From positions 1 through 46,395 of IMG/VR virus record IMGVR_UViG_3300031841_003377: a stretch of DNA of 46,395 nt; one strand, written 5' to 3'. Below, one piece after another: positions 21,798 through 31,500 of the stretch; the stretch's first letter is position 1; each line of letters opens with the position of its first letter. The stretch comes from a virus. Below the pieces are notes generated by a model. The model saw nothing but the letters and a program-made list of their open reading frames with translations, was not told the DNA's origin and did no database searches. The position numbers and the translations under genes were made by a program.

Positions 21798-21806
21798 TAT
21801 AAATAT
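21798..21806 (-). promoter_or_regulatory. ATATTTATA late-type element before the portal gene
   Basis: Exact nonamer followed by AAAAAAC on the coding strand, overlapping the TGA stop of the terminase gene, 16 nt before the portal ATG. Confidence 0.55.
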
Positions 21807-23377
21807 CAAAGCAGCCAGTTTAAGCCTTCGTCATCTTTACCTGCTTTCCAATCCCAAGATGTATTCGCATTATTATTAGTATACACGCCATGATCAACCT
21901 TACCAAAATATCCTAACGACTTTCTAGAAAGTTCTATTCCTTGTTGACGCAGTCGTAATGCTGTATCACGTACCCATAGTGCAATACCGAAGGCCATGAC
22001 AAGGTCATCATTGTATCCATGTTGAGCTTCAGCTCGTTGTCCATTCCAAATGAAAACAAATAATTCATCGATTAGTCGTTTACTATGTACTATTGGAGAC
22101 TTTTCTCTGAAATAAGTTTCTAACTTAGAAATGACTAGTGGTCTAGTTTTTGATGTAGTCGAAAATCCCGGTACCTTTTGTGCTTTACTTTTAAGATCAT
22201 ATCCCTTAGCTAAATGTAAATGTTCATCAACATATGCATCCTGCTTATAAGAATAATATAGATTTTCATATCCTTGATCGATTGCAACCTGAATTGCTGC
22301 CCAGCCTATATTTGCATTCTCAATTACTAGTAATGCTTTATTCCATTCTGTAGCAACTGATACTAACATGTTACCATAATCTGTAGTTCCTATCTTGCCT
22401 TTATATTCTGCAACTTGTTTCATGCTCTCTATTTCAATGACATGAAATGCAGAATAGTCCGCGCCATCGCCTCTCGCAACGTCAGCAACCACTACGTAAT
22501 CTTTAGTATAGTCCGGATATTCCCATATCCAATAGTTTGAATCAAATCCCCGCCTTTCTACAGGGTCTTTTATATATGTTTGCTCATACCATTGCAATAT
22601 CGGACCGTCAACTACCGTATGACCGGATGTAATAAAGTCACAATCGCACTCCTGTGCCGCATGCTTCTCACCTAACAATCCAGTTTGTTGATCGCGCCAT
22701 TCTTGATCTCGTTCCGGATGTACTGTCCAGTGTAATATGGTAGGCATAAATTGTCCGCCAGCTTCAGCATCGACCCATGTTTTATGAAACCAATTGCCGG
22801 TGCCATTAGGTGTAGATAATGCAACACATCCTCCACCAGTTGCAAGAGTCTGCTGAGCAGATGCCCATATTTCTTCAATGTTCTTAATAAATGCAGCCTC
22901 GTCAATGACAAGTAATGATAATGCTTCAGAACGACCGGCTGTACCAGCACTTGAAACAGCTTTTACCTGTGAACCATTCTTGAATCGTAGACTTAGTTTA
23001 TTATCTTCTAACGTTTTGCCCTTTAGCCAACTAGGTAGATTTTCATGCATCACACGTATCTTTGTAACAAGATTCTTTGCTACTTCCTGAGTTGTTGCAA
23101 TGACAAGAACATTGTAGTCAGATTTAAATAACATGTTCCATAACACAAATCCGGCAGATAATGTTGATATACCTAACTGTCTAGATTTAAGTATTACGTT
23201 ATAACGATTATGTTGCAATGTAGTTAGTGTATCCGCTTGGAATGGATACAAGTTAAAGTACATTTTACCTTTTGTAGGATGTTGAATGACACAATATTTA
23301 CGCATAAAATGTACAGGGTCTTGTGCACATTTCTTATACTCTTCGCGTATTATTTCTTTGAGATTACGTTGCGGCAT
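21806..23377 (-). CDS. gp17: Terminase large subunit, gp17-type
   Basis: 523 residues. Walker A-like SRQLGIST at 65-72 and Walker B LLVIDEAAF around 155-163 (Asp159, Glu160) define the packaging ATPase. The motif III region CVALSTPNGTGNWF follows. The C-terminal nuclease domain has YVVVADVARGDGADYSAFHV with its metal-binding Asp, and later VIENANIGWAAIQVAI. It is shorter than T4 gp17 (610 residues), mainly at the ends. It cuts concatemeric DNA and drives it into proheads through the portal encoded next. The 40-nt gap upstream (23378-23417) is AT-rich and carries no exact late-type element or good ribosome site. Confidence 0.97.
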   Translation of the reverse strand: MPQRNLKEIIREEYKKCAQDPVHFMRKYCVIQHPTKGKMYFNLYPFQADTLTTLQHNRYNVILKSRQLGISTLSAGFVLWNMLFKSDYNVLVIATTQEVAKNLVTKIRVMHENLPSWLKGKTLEDNKLSLRFKNGSQVKAVSSAGTAGRSEALSLLVIDEAAFIKNIEEIWASAQQTLATGGGCVALSTPNGTGNWFHKTWVDAEAGGQFMPTILHWTVHPERDQEWRDQQTGLLGEKHAAQECDCDFITSGHTVVDGPILQWYEQTYIKDPVERRGFDSNYWIWEYPDYTKDYVVVADVARGDGADYSAFHVIEIESMKQVAEYKGKIGTTDYGNMLVSVATEWNKALLVIENANIGWAAIQVAIDQGYENLYYSYKQDAYVDEHLHLAKGYDLKSKAQKVPGFSTTSKTRPLVISKLETYFREKSPIVHSKRLIDELFVFIWNGQRAEAQHGYNDDLVMAFGIALWVRDTALRLRQQGIELSRKSLGYFGKVDHGVYTNNNANTSWDWKAGKDDEGLNWLL

Positions 23378-23417
23378 TATAACATATAATATAAGAAGTT
23401 ATTTTCGTAAAGTAAAA

Positions 23418-23813
23418 TTACTTACGAGCTTTTTCAATAGTACGGCCAGCAAAGTATGCACCATATACTGTAATTAATAACGTCTGATAAATAGGCTTAT
23501 ATGCATCATTAATCGTAAACTCACCTAAGTTTCCATCAAAGAATGACATTAATACAAAAATGGCTGTTAAAAAAATAAGGACTAATGGACGAATGTTTTT
23601 CGAAAGCCAGTTATCAGACTTCATATCAGCTTCCCAACGAGCCGTTACTTGTTCCTGGGCTTTTGTTTCATGATCGAGTATAAGTTGTTTTAACTTTATC
23701 TTAGCTTCTTTACGTTCTTCATCGGACGTTATTAAATTATCTAATACTCCGCCTACCGATTCTACTAACTTTCCAGCATTTCCTGATAATAAATTTTTTA
23801 ACAACTTAGCCAT
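23418..23813 (-). CDS. Holin of the 3TM superfamily
   Basis: 131 residues. An amphipathic N-terminus (LLKNLLSGNAGKLVESVGGV) and a charged helical segment (DEERKEAKIKLKQLILDHET, then WEADMKSDNWLSKNIRPL) precede one clear hydrophobic span (LVLIFLTAIFVLMSFF). A second membrane-proximal segment (YQTLLITVYGAYFAGRTIEK) follows, with basic C-terminal residues. The W-x-x-D...D-N-W-L-S-K-N-x-R-P pattern is what I know from holins of the 3TM/GTA type. It would permeabilise the inner membrane for lysis. No endolysin is visible in this window. GGAG precedes the ATG, which starts one base after the preceding stop, so it is coupled to head-region genes. Confidence 0.85.
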   Translation of the reverse strand: MAKLLKNLLSGNAGKLVESVGGVLDNLITSDEERKEAKIKLKQLILDHETKAQEQVTARWEADMKSDNWLSKNIRPLVLIFLTAIFVLMSFFDGNLGEFTINDAYKPIYQTLLITVYGAYFAGRTIEKARK

Positions 23814-23814
23814 A

Positions 23815-24426
23815 TTACTCCAATTGTGATCTTATTTCTTCTTTGAGTTTTTGATAATCTTCGTCTACTTTTTTAGTATATCCAGTTATATCCATTTCAC
23901 CCATTTTACCATCCGCATTTTGCCAATACGTCTCTGTAAGTTGCTGTTTTAATATTTCTACTTCTTTATCAGCATCTTTAAACCAACCTTCGGCATTACG
24001 ACGCATAATATCTTTTTCATATTCGAGCCATGCCTCGGGGCCTTTGTTTCTAATAGCAGTTTCTTCTTTTAACACGCATCCGAAGCATTTTTTATGCGTA
24101 CCGTAAAATTTAGTATTCAATTTAGCTTCATCTCCACGCATATTAGCGCTACACTCCGGACATTGATCTGGAACACGTAGTATATCTTTTACTAATTCAT
24201 TAACACTGTTCTTAGGACGTTTACTACGAAACCCGTCATGTTGTGTTACTACATATACAGCGCCATTAGCAGTTGTTTCTTCCCACGTGTCTCCAACTTC
24301 ATGTTTCTGATTTTTCTTTGCTACGCTCTCAGCATCGCTAAAACCAAATGACTTTCTAGTTTGTGTCTTGTGGGTGCCGGCAATCATTTCTCTGACTGCC
24401 TTTACATTCTGTAACTTATTACTCAT
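23815..24426 (-). CDS. Zinc-ribbon-like protein of unknown function
   Basis: 203 residues. A basic N-terminus (LQNVKAVREMIAGTHKTQTR) is followed by a conserved-looking EVGDTWEETTANGAVYVVTQ. A C-x2-C ... C-x2-C pair (QCPECSANM and KKCFGCV, about 30 residues apart) is likely to bind zinc. The C-terminal third is charged and helical. Proteins of this kind occur near packaging genes of T4-type marine phages, and a small-terminase or DNA-binding role is conceivable but not shown. It starts 3 nt after the preceding stop with no obvious ribosome site. Confidence 0.65.
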   Translation of the reverse strand: MSNKLQNVKAVREMIAGTHKTQTRKSFGFSDAESVAKKNQKHEVGDTWEETTANGAVYVVTQHDGFRSKRPKNSVNELVKDILRVPDQCPECSANMRGDEAKLNTKFYGTHKKCFGCVLKEETAIRNKGPEAWLEYEKDIMRRNAEGWFKDADKEVEILKQQLTETYWQNADGKMGEMDITGYTKKVDEDYQKLKEEIRSQLE

Positions 24427-24429
24427 ACG

Positions 24430-24960
24430 TTATAATTGTTTTATTGTCATACGAAGCTTACGCTTTGCAGCATCATCTAATGGTAAGCCTTTAAGGAAAT
24501 TCATTACAAATTCGTGCTGCTTAGTTGCGGGCTGCGACTCTAATGCTTTCTTTAAATTTGCAAATGCCTGTGTCTTAGATAATTTATCTGCTCTTGAAGC
24601 AATCGCACCAGTCATCTCTTCTTCATTAACGCTTTCTGTAGGCATGGAATCTGCCTGTGATTGTGTTTCAGCGCCTGATAAAGATCTTTGTGCTCTTGAC
24701 TTAATTGCTGCAAACTCACGTGATGAAATACCTATCTGCTGCATTAATGCAACTAATAAATCTACTTTTACATTTTTTGGCAGACGTGATAATTTATCAA
24801 CATCTATCATATTTAAGATTCTATCAAGTTGTCTGCCGCGGCCGCCTAATGTAGAACGAACTCTACTTCCGACTTGACCCAAAAAAGATCCGGCAGGCGC
24901 TTCGTTCATAGCACGCTTTATCTCTAAACGAATTGCTTTACGTAATGTCTCGTTTTTCAT
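24430..24960 (-). CDS. Helical basic protein, unknown function
   Basis: 176 residues starting MKNETLRKAIRLEIKRAMNE. It is basic at the N-terminus (VGSRVRSTLGGRGRQLDRI) with a Gln/Ser-rich linker in the middle, and ends in a helical repeat-like region (FVMNFLKGLPLDDAAKRKL). No motif known to me. It lies before terminase and holin and is preceded by a variant late-type element and AAAGG. A small-terminase-like role is possible from gene order, since T4 gene 16 precedes 17, but sequence gives no support. Confidence 0.6.
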   Translation of the reverse strand: MKNETLRKAIRLEIKRAMNEAPAGSFLGQVGSRVRSTLGGRGRQLDRILNMIDVDKLSRLPKNVKVDLLVALMQQIGISSREFAAIKSRAQRSLSGAETQSQADSMPTESVNEEEMTGAIASRADKLSKTQAFANLKKALESQPATKQHEFVMNFLKGLPLDDAAKRKLRMTIKQL

Positions 24961-24975
24961 TCTATTGCCTTTTTT

Positions 24976-24984
24976 AATAAATAT
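24976..24984 (-). promoter_or_regulatory. Variant late-type element (ATATTTATT)
   Basis: One mismatch to the nonamer, followed by AAAAAAGG, about 15 nt before the ATG at 24960. It may serve the 176-residue, zinc-ribbon, holin and terminase genes. Confidence 0.45.
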
Positions 24985-24991
24985 GTATGTA

Positions 24992-27274
24992 TTAAGTAAA
25001 CTTCTGTGTTTTATCTAGGGTAAAGTTAGCCCGACTAAATTCTATACGATCGACAAATTTAACACCATTGCCAATTCTATCGACTGCTACATAGCCTTCG
25101 GGTGCTGTTACTCGTAATCCGCCGCGGCCGTCATCTACAAAATGTTTTGTATTATAAACTGCATTATTGTATTTTTTGACAAAGATAAGTTTAGCTTCTG
25201 ATAATAATTTGGATATAGTAAACAAATTTACAATATCATTTTTACGATCTGCAATTCGCTGCATTTGTTCTATACCGGATTGTGTTGCGCGTGCCTTCCC
25301 CGCATCAGATTTTAGTTTTTCTACTTTCTTATCAATTCGTGTCTGCATCCAGTTTGCGAATTTATCAAACGATAAAGCCGGATTTGATACAAACTCTCCG
25401 GTTTTTATTTCTGAATTAAGATAGATATTCAGTTCGGCACTTGGCAGTTCATCATAATTTATCTTAACAGCATCGGCTTGTTTAATTAATGATTGTACTT
25501 CTTTTGCTTCATTAGCAGTTAATGTCACTACGCCGGTAGTGTCTTTAAAGAATGCATCATCAAACCATACATTTGGATCACGTCTCAATTTAGTTACATC
25601 AGCGCCAAACTGTGCTCCAGATGTTAATGACTGATATGTTGTATGAAATACAATACCAAATTTAGCAGCAGCGACTTTTCGTCCTAATTCAGAATCAGAT
25701 TCCACTGCATATGTTATTGTATTTGGCCTAAATGTCAAATGAGACTTACCGTCAATGTTTTTAGATTTTATCATAGAATCGTCAAACATAAAATCGCCTT
25801 GTAAAATATTTTGAATGCCTAACGGAGGTAAATAATCTAATGCCTTTTTAAGTTTATCTGCTAAGCCTGGTGCCTGTCCGTGATTGATATCTACATCTTC
25901 TTTTGTGTAGTTAATCTTCGGTATTTTATTAAATATAGACTTTGTACCTACAAAGAATTTACCATTATCAGGATTGATGCCAGCGAACAATGCCGGCGCG
26001 CCGTCCCATTTAACTGAGGTATTTACTTTACTGTTTGAATTACCGGCCAGATTTTTTAGTAATTCTACTAGAAATGATCTAGCTTGCTTATATCCGTCCT
26101 CTCCCTGTGTTAATACTAATTCTTCCAAATGCGTCAAATGAGTATTGGCCTTCGCCTCATCTAAAATTTCTTCCGTGATTATCGATAACCAATCAGTAGA
26201 CAACAAACGTTCTTGTACCAAAGGCTCCGGAGTATTTGGTTCCAATTTACTACTATCGATTGAATCAGATGCATCTAAAAAGTTTAAGAATTTATATCCT
26301 ACTTGCTGTGCTACATTGCTTATATACTTACTCCATTCTTTATATGCCTTCGACCCGCGCATTTCTTTAGAGTAATTTGTACCAGCATCTTTCGCCCCAG
26401 CATCACCTACAGGAAAATATGATACCGACATAGGCGGGCCTTTTGGAAATTCTGTATTATGTACTGTTATAGGATCATCTTTAACAATATAATTAAGTAC
26501 TGAGTATCCTAATCGTTTTGCCATTTCATTATTTTTAGCACGATATGTAGCTTGATTACCATAGAAATATCTAGGACCATCATCTACCATACCTAATCCT
26601 AATGGTCCAGTAGAACTGTTCTCTATTAGAAAACGTTCAATGGATTCATTGGCTACTTGCGAAAATTTTTTGCGGAGTAGATTATAGACTTTCGGATTGA
26701 AGAATCCCATAATATTGCGGAAATCATCTTGACTCGCATTTGCCAGTGCCTGACGTAATACTGTGCCGGACATTTCGCCATATCCAGGAACATCAAGAGA
26801 TACGTGAGGTGCCACATATAGGTAGCCATGCTTTGTATATGGCTGTAGATTGTTTTTGTTTTTATCATAGTATTGAAAGTAACTAGGTTCGCCATTCTTT
26901 TTAACTCCTACTCTAAATCTAGGATCTTCTTGCATATCCTTTTTACCAACTGCAAATAATACTGCAGTAGTTTCTGGATCATAGTTGCTAGTTATTTCTA
27001 ACGATTGATATGGATTCTTAACCTGAACTACGTTTGTAATGCCATGTTGAGCCATTACCATTTGTTTTTCTTTAAAGTTCAAAGGCGACTTAGGTAATTT
27101 AACCTTGTCAGATGTTGCAATAAACGTATTTGATTTGCCAAATTTACTTGCAAGTTTTTTGTAGACTGCAGCATGATGTTGACCCATGGGCTGAAATCTG
27201 CCTGGGTAAATCACAATAACATTTTTTATCGTATTTTCAGATAATATCTGTTCCGCTAACCATTCGCCTAACAT
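24992..27274 (-). CDS. Cytidylyltransferase-like / KxDG ligase-like fusion protein
   Basis: 760 residues with two nucleotidyl-transfer signatures. Residues 19-34 (VIVIYPGRFQPMGQHH) look like the first strand and HxGH region of NMN/cytidylyltransferases, but with G-x-H-H instead of H-x-G-H. SGTVLRQAL near 170 resembles the second (ISxTxxR) motif. A middle domain of unknown type follows. At about residue 420 VKWDGAPALFAGI, then FFVGTKSIF and later ILQGDFMFDD, resemble motifs I, Ia and III of covalent nucleotidyltransferases (ligases, capping enzymes). Lys in KWDG would be the adenylated residue. Similar proteins exist in other T4-type marine phages as conserved unknowns. A nucleic-acid or NAD repair role is inferred, not shown. 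Confidence 0.65.
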   Translation of the reverse strand: MLGEWLAEQILSENTIKNVIVIYPGRFQPMGQHHAAVYKKLASKFGKSNTFIATSDKVKLPKSPLNFKEKQMVMAQHGITNVVQVKNPYQSLEITSNYDPETTAVLFAVGKKDMQEDPRFRVGVKKNGEPSYFQYYDKNKNNLQPYTKHGYLYVAPHVSLDVPGYGEMSGTVLRQALANASQDDFRNIMGFFNPKVYNLLRKKFSQVANESIERFLIENSSTGPLGLGMVDDGPRYFYGNQATYRAKNNEMAKRLGYSVLNYIVKDDPITVHNTEFPKGPPMSVSYFPVGDAGAKDAGTNYSKEMRGSKAYKEWSKYISNVAQQVGYKFLNFLDASDSIDSSKLEPNTPEPLVQERLLSTDWLSIITEEILDEAKANTHLTHLEELVLTQGEDGYKQARSFLVELLKNLAGNSNSKVNTSVKWDGAPALFAGINPDNGKFFVGTKSIFNKIPKINYTKEDVDINHGQAPGLADKLKKALDYLPPLGIQNILQGDFMFDDSMIKSKNIDGKSHLTFRPNTITYAVESDSELGRKVAAAKFGIVFHTTYQSLTSGAQFGADVTKLRRDPNVWFDDAFFKDTTGVVTLTANEAKEVQSLIKQADAVKINYDELPSAELNIYLNSEIKTGEFVSNPALSFDKFANWMQTRIDKKVEKLKSDAGKARATQSGIEQMQRIADRKNDIVNLFTISKLLSEAKLIFVKKYNNAVYNTKHFVDDGRGGLRVTAPEGYVAVDRIGNGVKFVDRIEFSRANFTLDKTQKFT

Positions 27275-27287
27275 ACAATGCCTTTGT

Positions 27288-27296
27288 TATAAATAT
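27288..27296 (-). promoter_or_regulatory. ATATTTATA late-type element before the 760-residue gene
   Basis: Exact nonamer followed by ACAAAGG, overlapping the TAA stop of the upstream fibre gene, 13 nt before the ATG at 27274. Confidence 0.55.
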
Positions 27297-28507
27297 TAGA
27301 ATGTACCACCTTCTATCAATCCAAATGACCCGGTGCCATCCATTTCAATATTGCCTGTACCATACATACTACCGGTCTGCAATGACATGTATGGAAAACT
27401 ATTCGATGATTTTTGAAATTCAAGTTTACTTCTAATACTGTTTGAGAAATCTTTTATTAGAATCGATGCACTCATTTCTTGAAAGAATCCGGAGTCACTG
27501 ACTCCATTATATCTCCAATCAATTATATCAATCGCAGGGTTAGTTGTATCCTTTGCTACTGCTAATACTACTCTACCAGTTGCACCAGAAGTGCCGATAG
27601 ACTCGACATCTGCTCTTATTTTAGCTAATGACCCCGATGTTTCTATATCGTTAAAACTACCAGATTCAATAACAAAATCAATTTCGCCGGCCGAATCGCC
27701 TTGTTGTACTGCATTGTTACCCCGACCTGAACGTAATATTAATTTAGTTCCGTCCGCAGTATTTTCCGTTGTACGTACATCGAAGGGTTGCTTAGGGTCT
27801 GTTGTGCCTATGCCTATACGACCGGACTCTGAAACAAATAACAACTGTCCTTTACTACTAGAAATAGCTAGATCTCGTTTCCTTGTACCTACTAATTCTA
27901 TATTTATACTAGCCTGATCAACATCGGGATGCCCCGGGGCATCGGATTTAGCAGAATGATTGCCAGAGCCAGTAATTGAATGAATTACAAAGCCGTATGA
28001 CGATGTCAATTGAGCATTAAATCTAGCCGGAAGTGTTTTACCCGGCGTTCTACATGTTACAGTAACTGCCGACCCCGTACGTGATATATTAAATGGCGCA
28101 CTGCCTAGTCTAGTTACTTTATCTGACATACTAGCTGATAGCGCAGTAAATGTTGCTAAAGCTACATCGTTAGCCGTATCACCTAGATTGATACTAGCCG
28201 TTACATGCTTACCTCGTAGCGTTCTAATTCTAGTAGGTGTAAATATGCTAGATGATACACTAGGATTTGATCCAGTTGTATATAATACTGCTAAGCGCTG
28301 GCCGTTAGTATCTGAAAATAATAAAAAACTACCACTACTATTAGTAGGTGCTAAATGCCCATCGGTATTGGCAGAACATGTAACTTCGTATGATGATGAA
28401 GAAAATGATTCTGCTATATATGGATTTATAGTAGAACTACCGGAAGGAATAAACTGTATACGTCCTCTGTGTATTATTATTTTATCATTACGTAATTTTG
28501 TCGACAT
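27296..28507 (-). CDS. Tail-fibre protein
   Basis: 403 residues, Ser/Thr/Gly-rich with beta-type segments. GRIGIGTTDPKQPFDVR at about residue 230 is a phrase typical of phage fibre shafts and of chaperone-dependent fibre heads. The C-terminus (SMYGTGNIEMDGTGSFGLIE) is glycine-rich. The N-terminal 100 residues form a separate domain (KIIIHRGRIQFIPSGSSTIN). It begins on the stop codon of the 2382-residue gene (TAATG), so the two are translationally coupled and probably assemble together. No enzymatic motif seen. Confidence 0.7.
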   Translation of the reverse strand: MSTKLRNDKIIIHRGRIQFIPSGSSTINPYIAESFSSSSYEVTCSANTDGHLAPTNSSGSFLLFSDTNGQRLAVLYTTGSNPSVSSSIFTPTRIRTLRGKHVTASINLGDTANDVALATFTALSASMSDKVTRLGSAPFNISRTGSAVTVTCRTPGKTLPARFNAQLTSSYGFVIHSITGSGNHSAKSDAPGHPDVDQASINIELVGTRKRDLAISSSKGQLLFVSESGRIGIGTTDPKQPFDVRTTENTADGTKLILRSGRGNNAVQQGDSAGEIDFVIESGSFNDIETSGSLAKIRADVESIGTSGATGRVVLAVAKDTTNPAIDIIDWRYNGVSDSGFFQEMSASILIKDFSNSIRSKLEFQKSSNSFPYMSLQTGSMYGTGNIEMDGTGSFGLIEGGTF

Positions 28508-31500
28508 TATGGTAATCCACTTTCTCCAGATCCATTTGACATTATTCCAAATTCATTACGTATATTAGGAATTGTAGATCCGGTATAATATGTTACAATT
28601 GCAGAACTATCAAATGTATTAATAATCTTTTGTAATTGCGTTTCGCCGCATGTTAATAAGCTCATATTTGCTAATATAATTGGTTTAGGTGTACTTGACG
28701 GATTTCCTGTGGTACCTAGACTATCGCCAATATCGTCGCGACGAGCTTTACATGATATATTAACAAAATTATCACTGAAATCCATTTCATCACCCTCGAA
28801 TATAGATCTGGCACCGTCAATATCCAGTACCATTATACCAGGTGCATGTACTGGGTATCTCGGTGGATTTGCGCCTAGATTTGCATCAAAACTTGCACCC
28901 GCTACATCGAGGCTGTCTTGTGCAAACTGCCCAACACTAAGTCTAGGCATGAATATACCCGTTTGTGCAAGGCCGGCATCAAAATCACCATTATCATAGA
29001 AGCGCGCGATATCTTCGGCATCAAAATGTTCTAATTCATTATTAGCAACTGATTGAAATTCCCATTTTAATGTTATTGCCGTTGTACTATCTTTAAGTGC
29101 GGCATAATATATAAGTACTATGTATTCATCAGACCCAGGTATAAATGCATTAAATAAAGTAGTTGAATTTTCTGGATGTACAATACTAGAACCTAAAGGC
29201 ATTGTAGCCATTTTTTGAAAACATGAAGTATAAGTGGTATCGTCTCGATAGTTGTCATTTGTAATAGATGGCACCGGTATATCGCCTACGCCGCTTTGTC
29301 CACTATCAGAGCTGTTCGGAAATACGCCGTTCCAAACAGAACCATATATAGTCTGGCCTCGGAAACTATTACCAGAGTCTAATCGAAGATTAGTAGTATC
29401 AACTATTTTGTTACCTTCTAAATCTTGTACTAACAATGCACTAGATGTTACTGCACCCGTATCCGTTACGTTAAATACTCGACCTTCGTCGTCTTCGCCA
29501 AATGAATCATTTCTAGGGCCGGCGCCGATAAGCATTCTATTAGCATTACTAAGTTTAGTAGGACGAAGAAACATAGTTGGATTGCTCGAGCCCGGAAGAG
29601 TTGTTGTCGATCTTAAATCAGTCGTTTCAATGTTCCAGCCGCCGATAGTTCCGCTCTCTGCTTTTAACACACCAGCTTTGGTTACACTAAATGGAGCATC
29701 GGCGAAGGCGCTAGCGCCCATGGAAATGCCGACTGACGGTTGTAGTCGTATTGTATCGGTTCCAGAACCGCCTTGAAGATATGTATTTGCAATACTCCAT
29801 CCGCCTATACTACCGCCGGCAGTAGCGGTTATAACGCCGGTAATAGAAAGATTGCCGGCTTCATCAAATTGCAATTTAGGACTATCACTACCGCCTATTA
29901 CCAATGTACCATTATCTAAATCAAATTTAGATCCTTGCGATGCGCCCCAATTATTAGAACGTATCTTACCAGTAGTTATTCTATCGCCTTCAATAGTAGT
30001 ACTGCGAAGTTGCGCATCAGGACCTACATATACTGCCTCTATATTATCTGGTGTGAGAGCGACGTCCCATATTTTAATATCCGATATTTGACCGTCGAAG
30101 AAGACAGAGCCGCCGTCGGGGTTGCCGCCTATGGTCAGAAACTCTACAGTATCTAGATCTGTATTATCAATAGTCTCTATAGATTGTTCGCCATTAGATG
30201 ATAGTTGTTTCGCATTTACATATAATTTTGGCGTACTGCCATGTTCTAATATTAAAGTATAAAAATTCCATTCATAACGATTGAACCCTGCAATCTCATA
30301 ATCAGTAACGGACTGGCCTGTGCCGCCAGACCTCTGGTGGGTAATCCGTAGATCATTGCCGCCGCTTTCGGCAAAGAAGTTAACGCTAAGAAATGTACTA
30401 TTACTAGCATCTGACCCGATTGTAACTATCGAGCCGCCGGCATTAGTACTGTTATCTAATTTAGCCCAAAATGTAGCTGCCAAATCGGCGCCCGACGTCA
30501 GACTTCCGGAAATGCTGCGGGCTTTTAAAGCGTTTAACGAAGAGTTATTGACATATAAAGCTTTACCTCGAGGTCCGGCGTCACTTCCGGAAACTATAGT
30601 AGTAGGTTCCGTCGCTGAGCCAGATGCATGAGCGCCATTTATAAGATCTGGAGCTACATAGCCGCCGTTGTCAATTTTTTGAAATCCGTCTAATGGATAA
30701 TGAGCTTTTAGATTTGCTGAATTAGGCTGTTCTGGGAACGATGAAACTTCAATTTTTCCTTTAAAGTAACCATTAGTTGTATAGATGCCATACCCAGTAA
30801 CTCCATCACTAAAGTTATTATCAGTTATTCCTGATAGATCACCTACCCTTACAATCGTATTAACAGTTCCAAATACGGAATCTGCATCATCACCGGTATG
30901 CTGTTGACTACCTAAGCCCGTCCCAGATCGTTCGACTATATCTATATACGGTGTATTTGTATCAGTAGGCTGAGCATTTAATAGAATATATCCTGTGCCG
31001 TCACTTCCCTGAGACGCCATAGACTGGCCATCTTTCATTTTAGCAATAAAGAACCCTCGCTCATTACCCTCGACTCGAGCATCTAAGTTGCGTTCAACTG
31101 TTAATGTAGGCTTAACTCTATCAATTGCACCTCCCAATGTTAACAGTGTAGAACCAGTTTGCATTCCATATGAATTGCCATCAGTACCTTGGCCTACTGC
31201 TTGCATATACAATTGATTAACAATACCGGGGGCAGAACCTGTCGTATTCACGAACATATCCTGTACCTCGGCGTTGATTTTAGATTTAATATTGCTAATA
31301 GACTCTGCCTTACTACCGCCGACAGTGAAGTAATATTGATTATTAGCAATTACATCAGCTTGATTAGTTGTAGTACCCGTAAATGTATAAAACTTAGATG
31401 CAGTAACAATTAAATTTGTATTGGCATCAATTGTATGTGAACTAAAATCAAATGTTCCGCTAGCCGGTGTTTCCGACGAACCTAAATCCGTATCGATTAC

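Noticed and set aside
23405-23427. Inverted repeat after the holin gene as a terminator
   Set aside because: The arms need a bulge and no T-run follows; terminase is probably read through from upstream.
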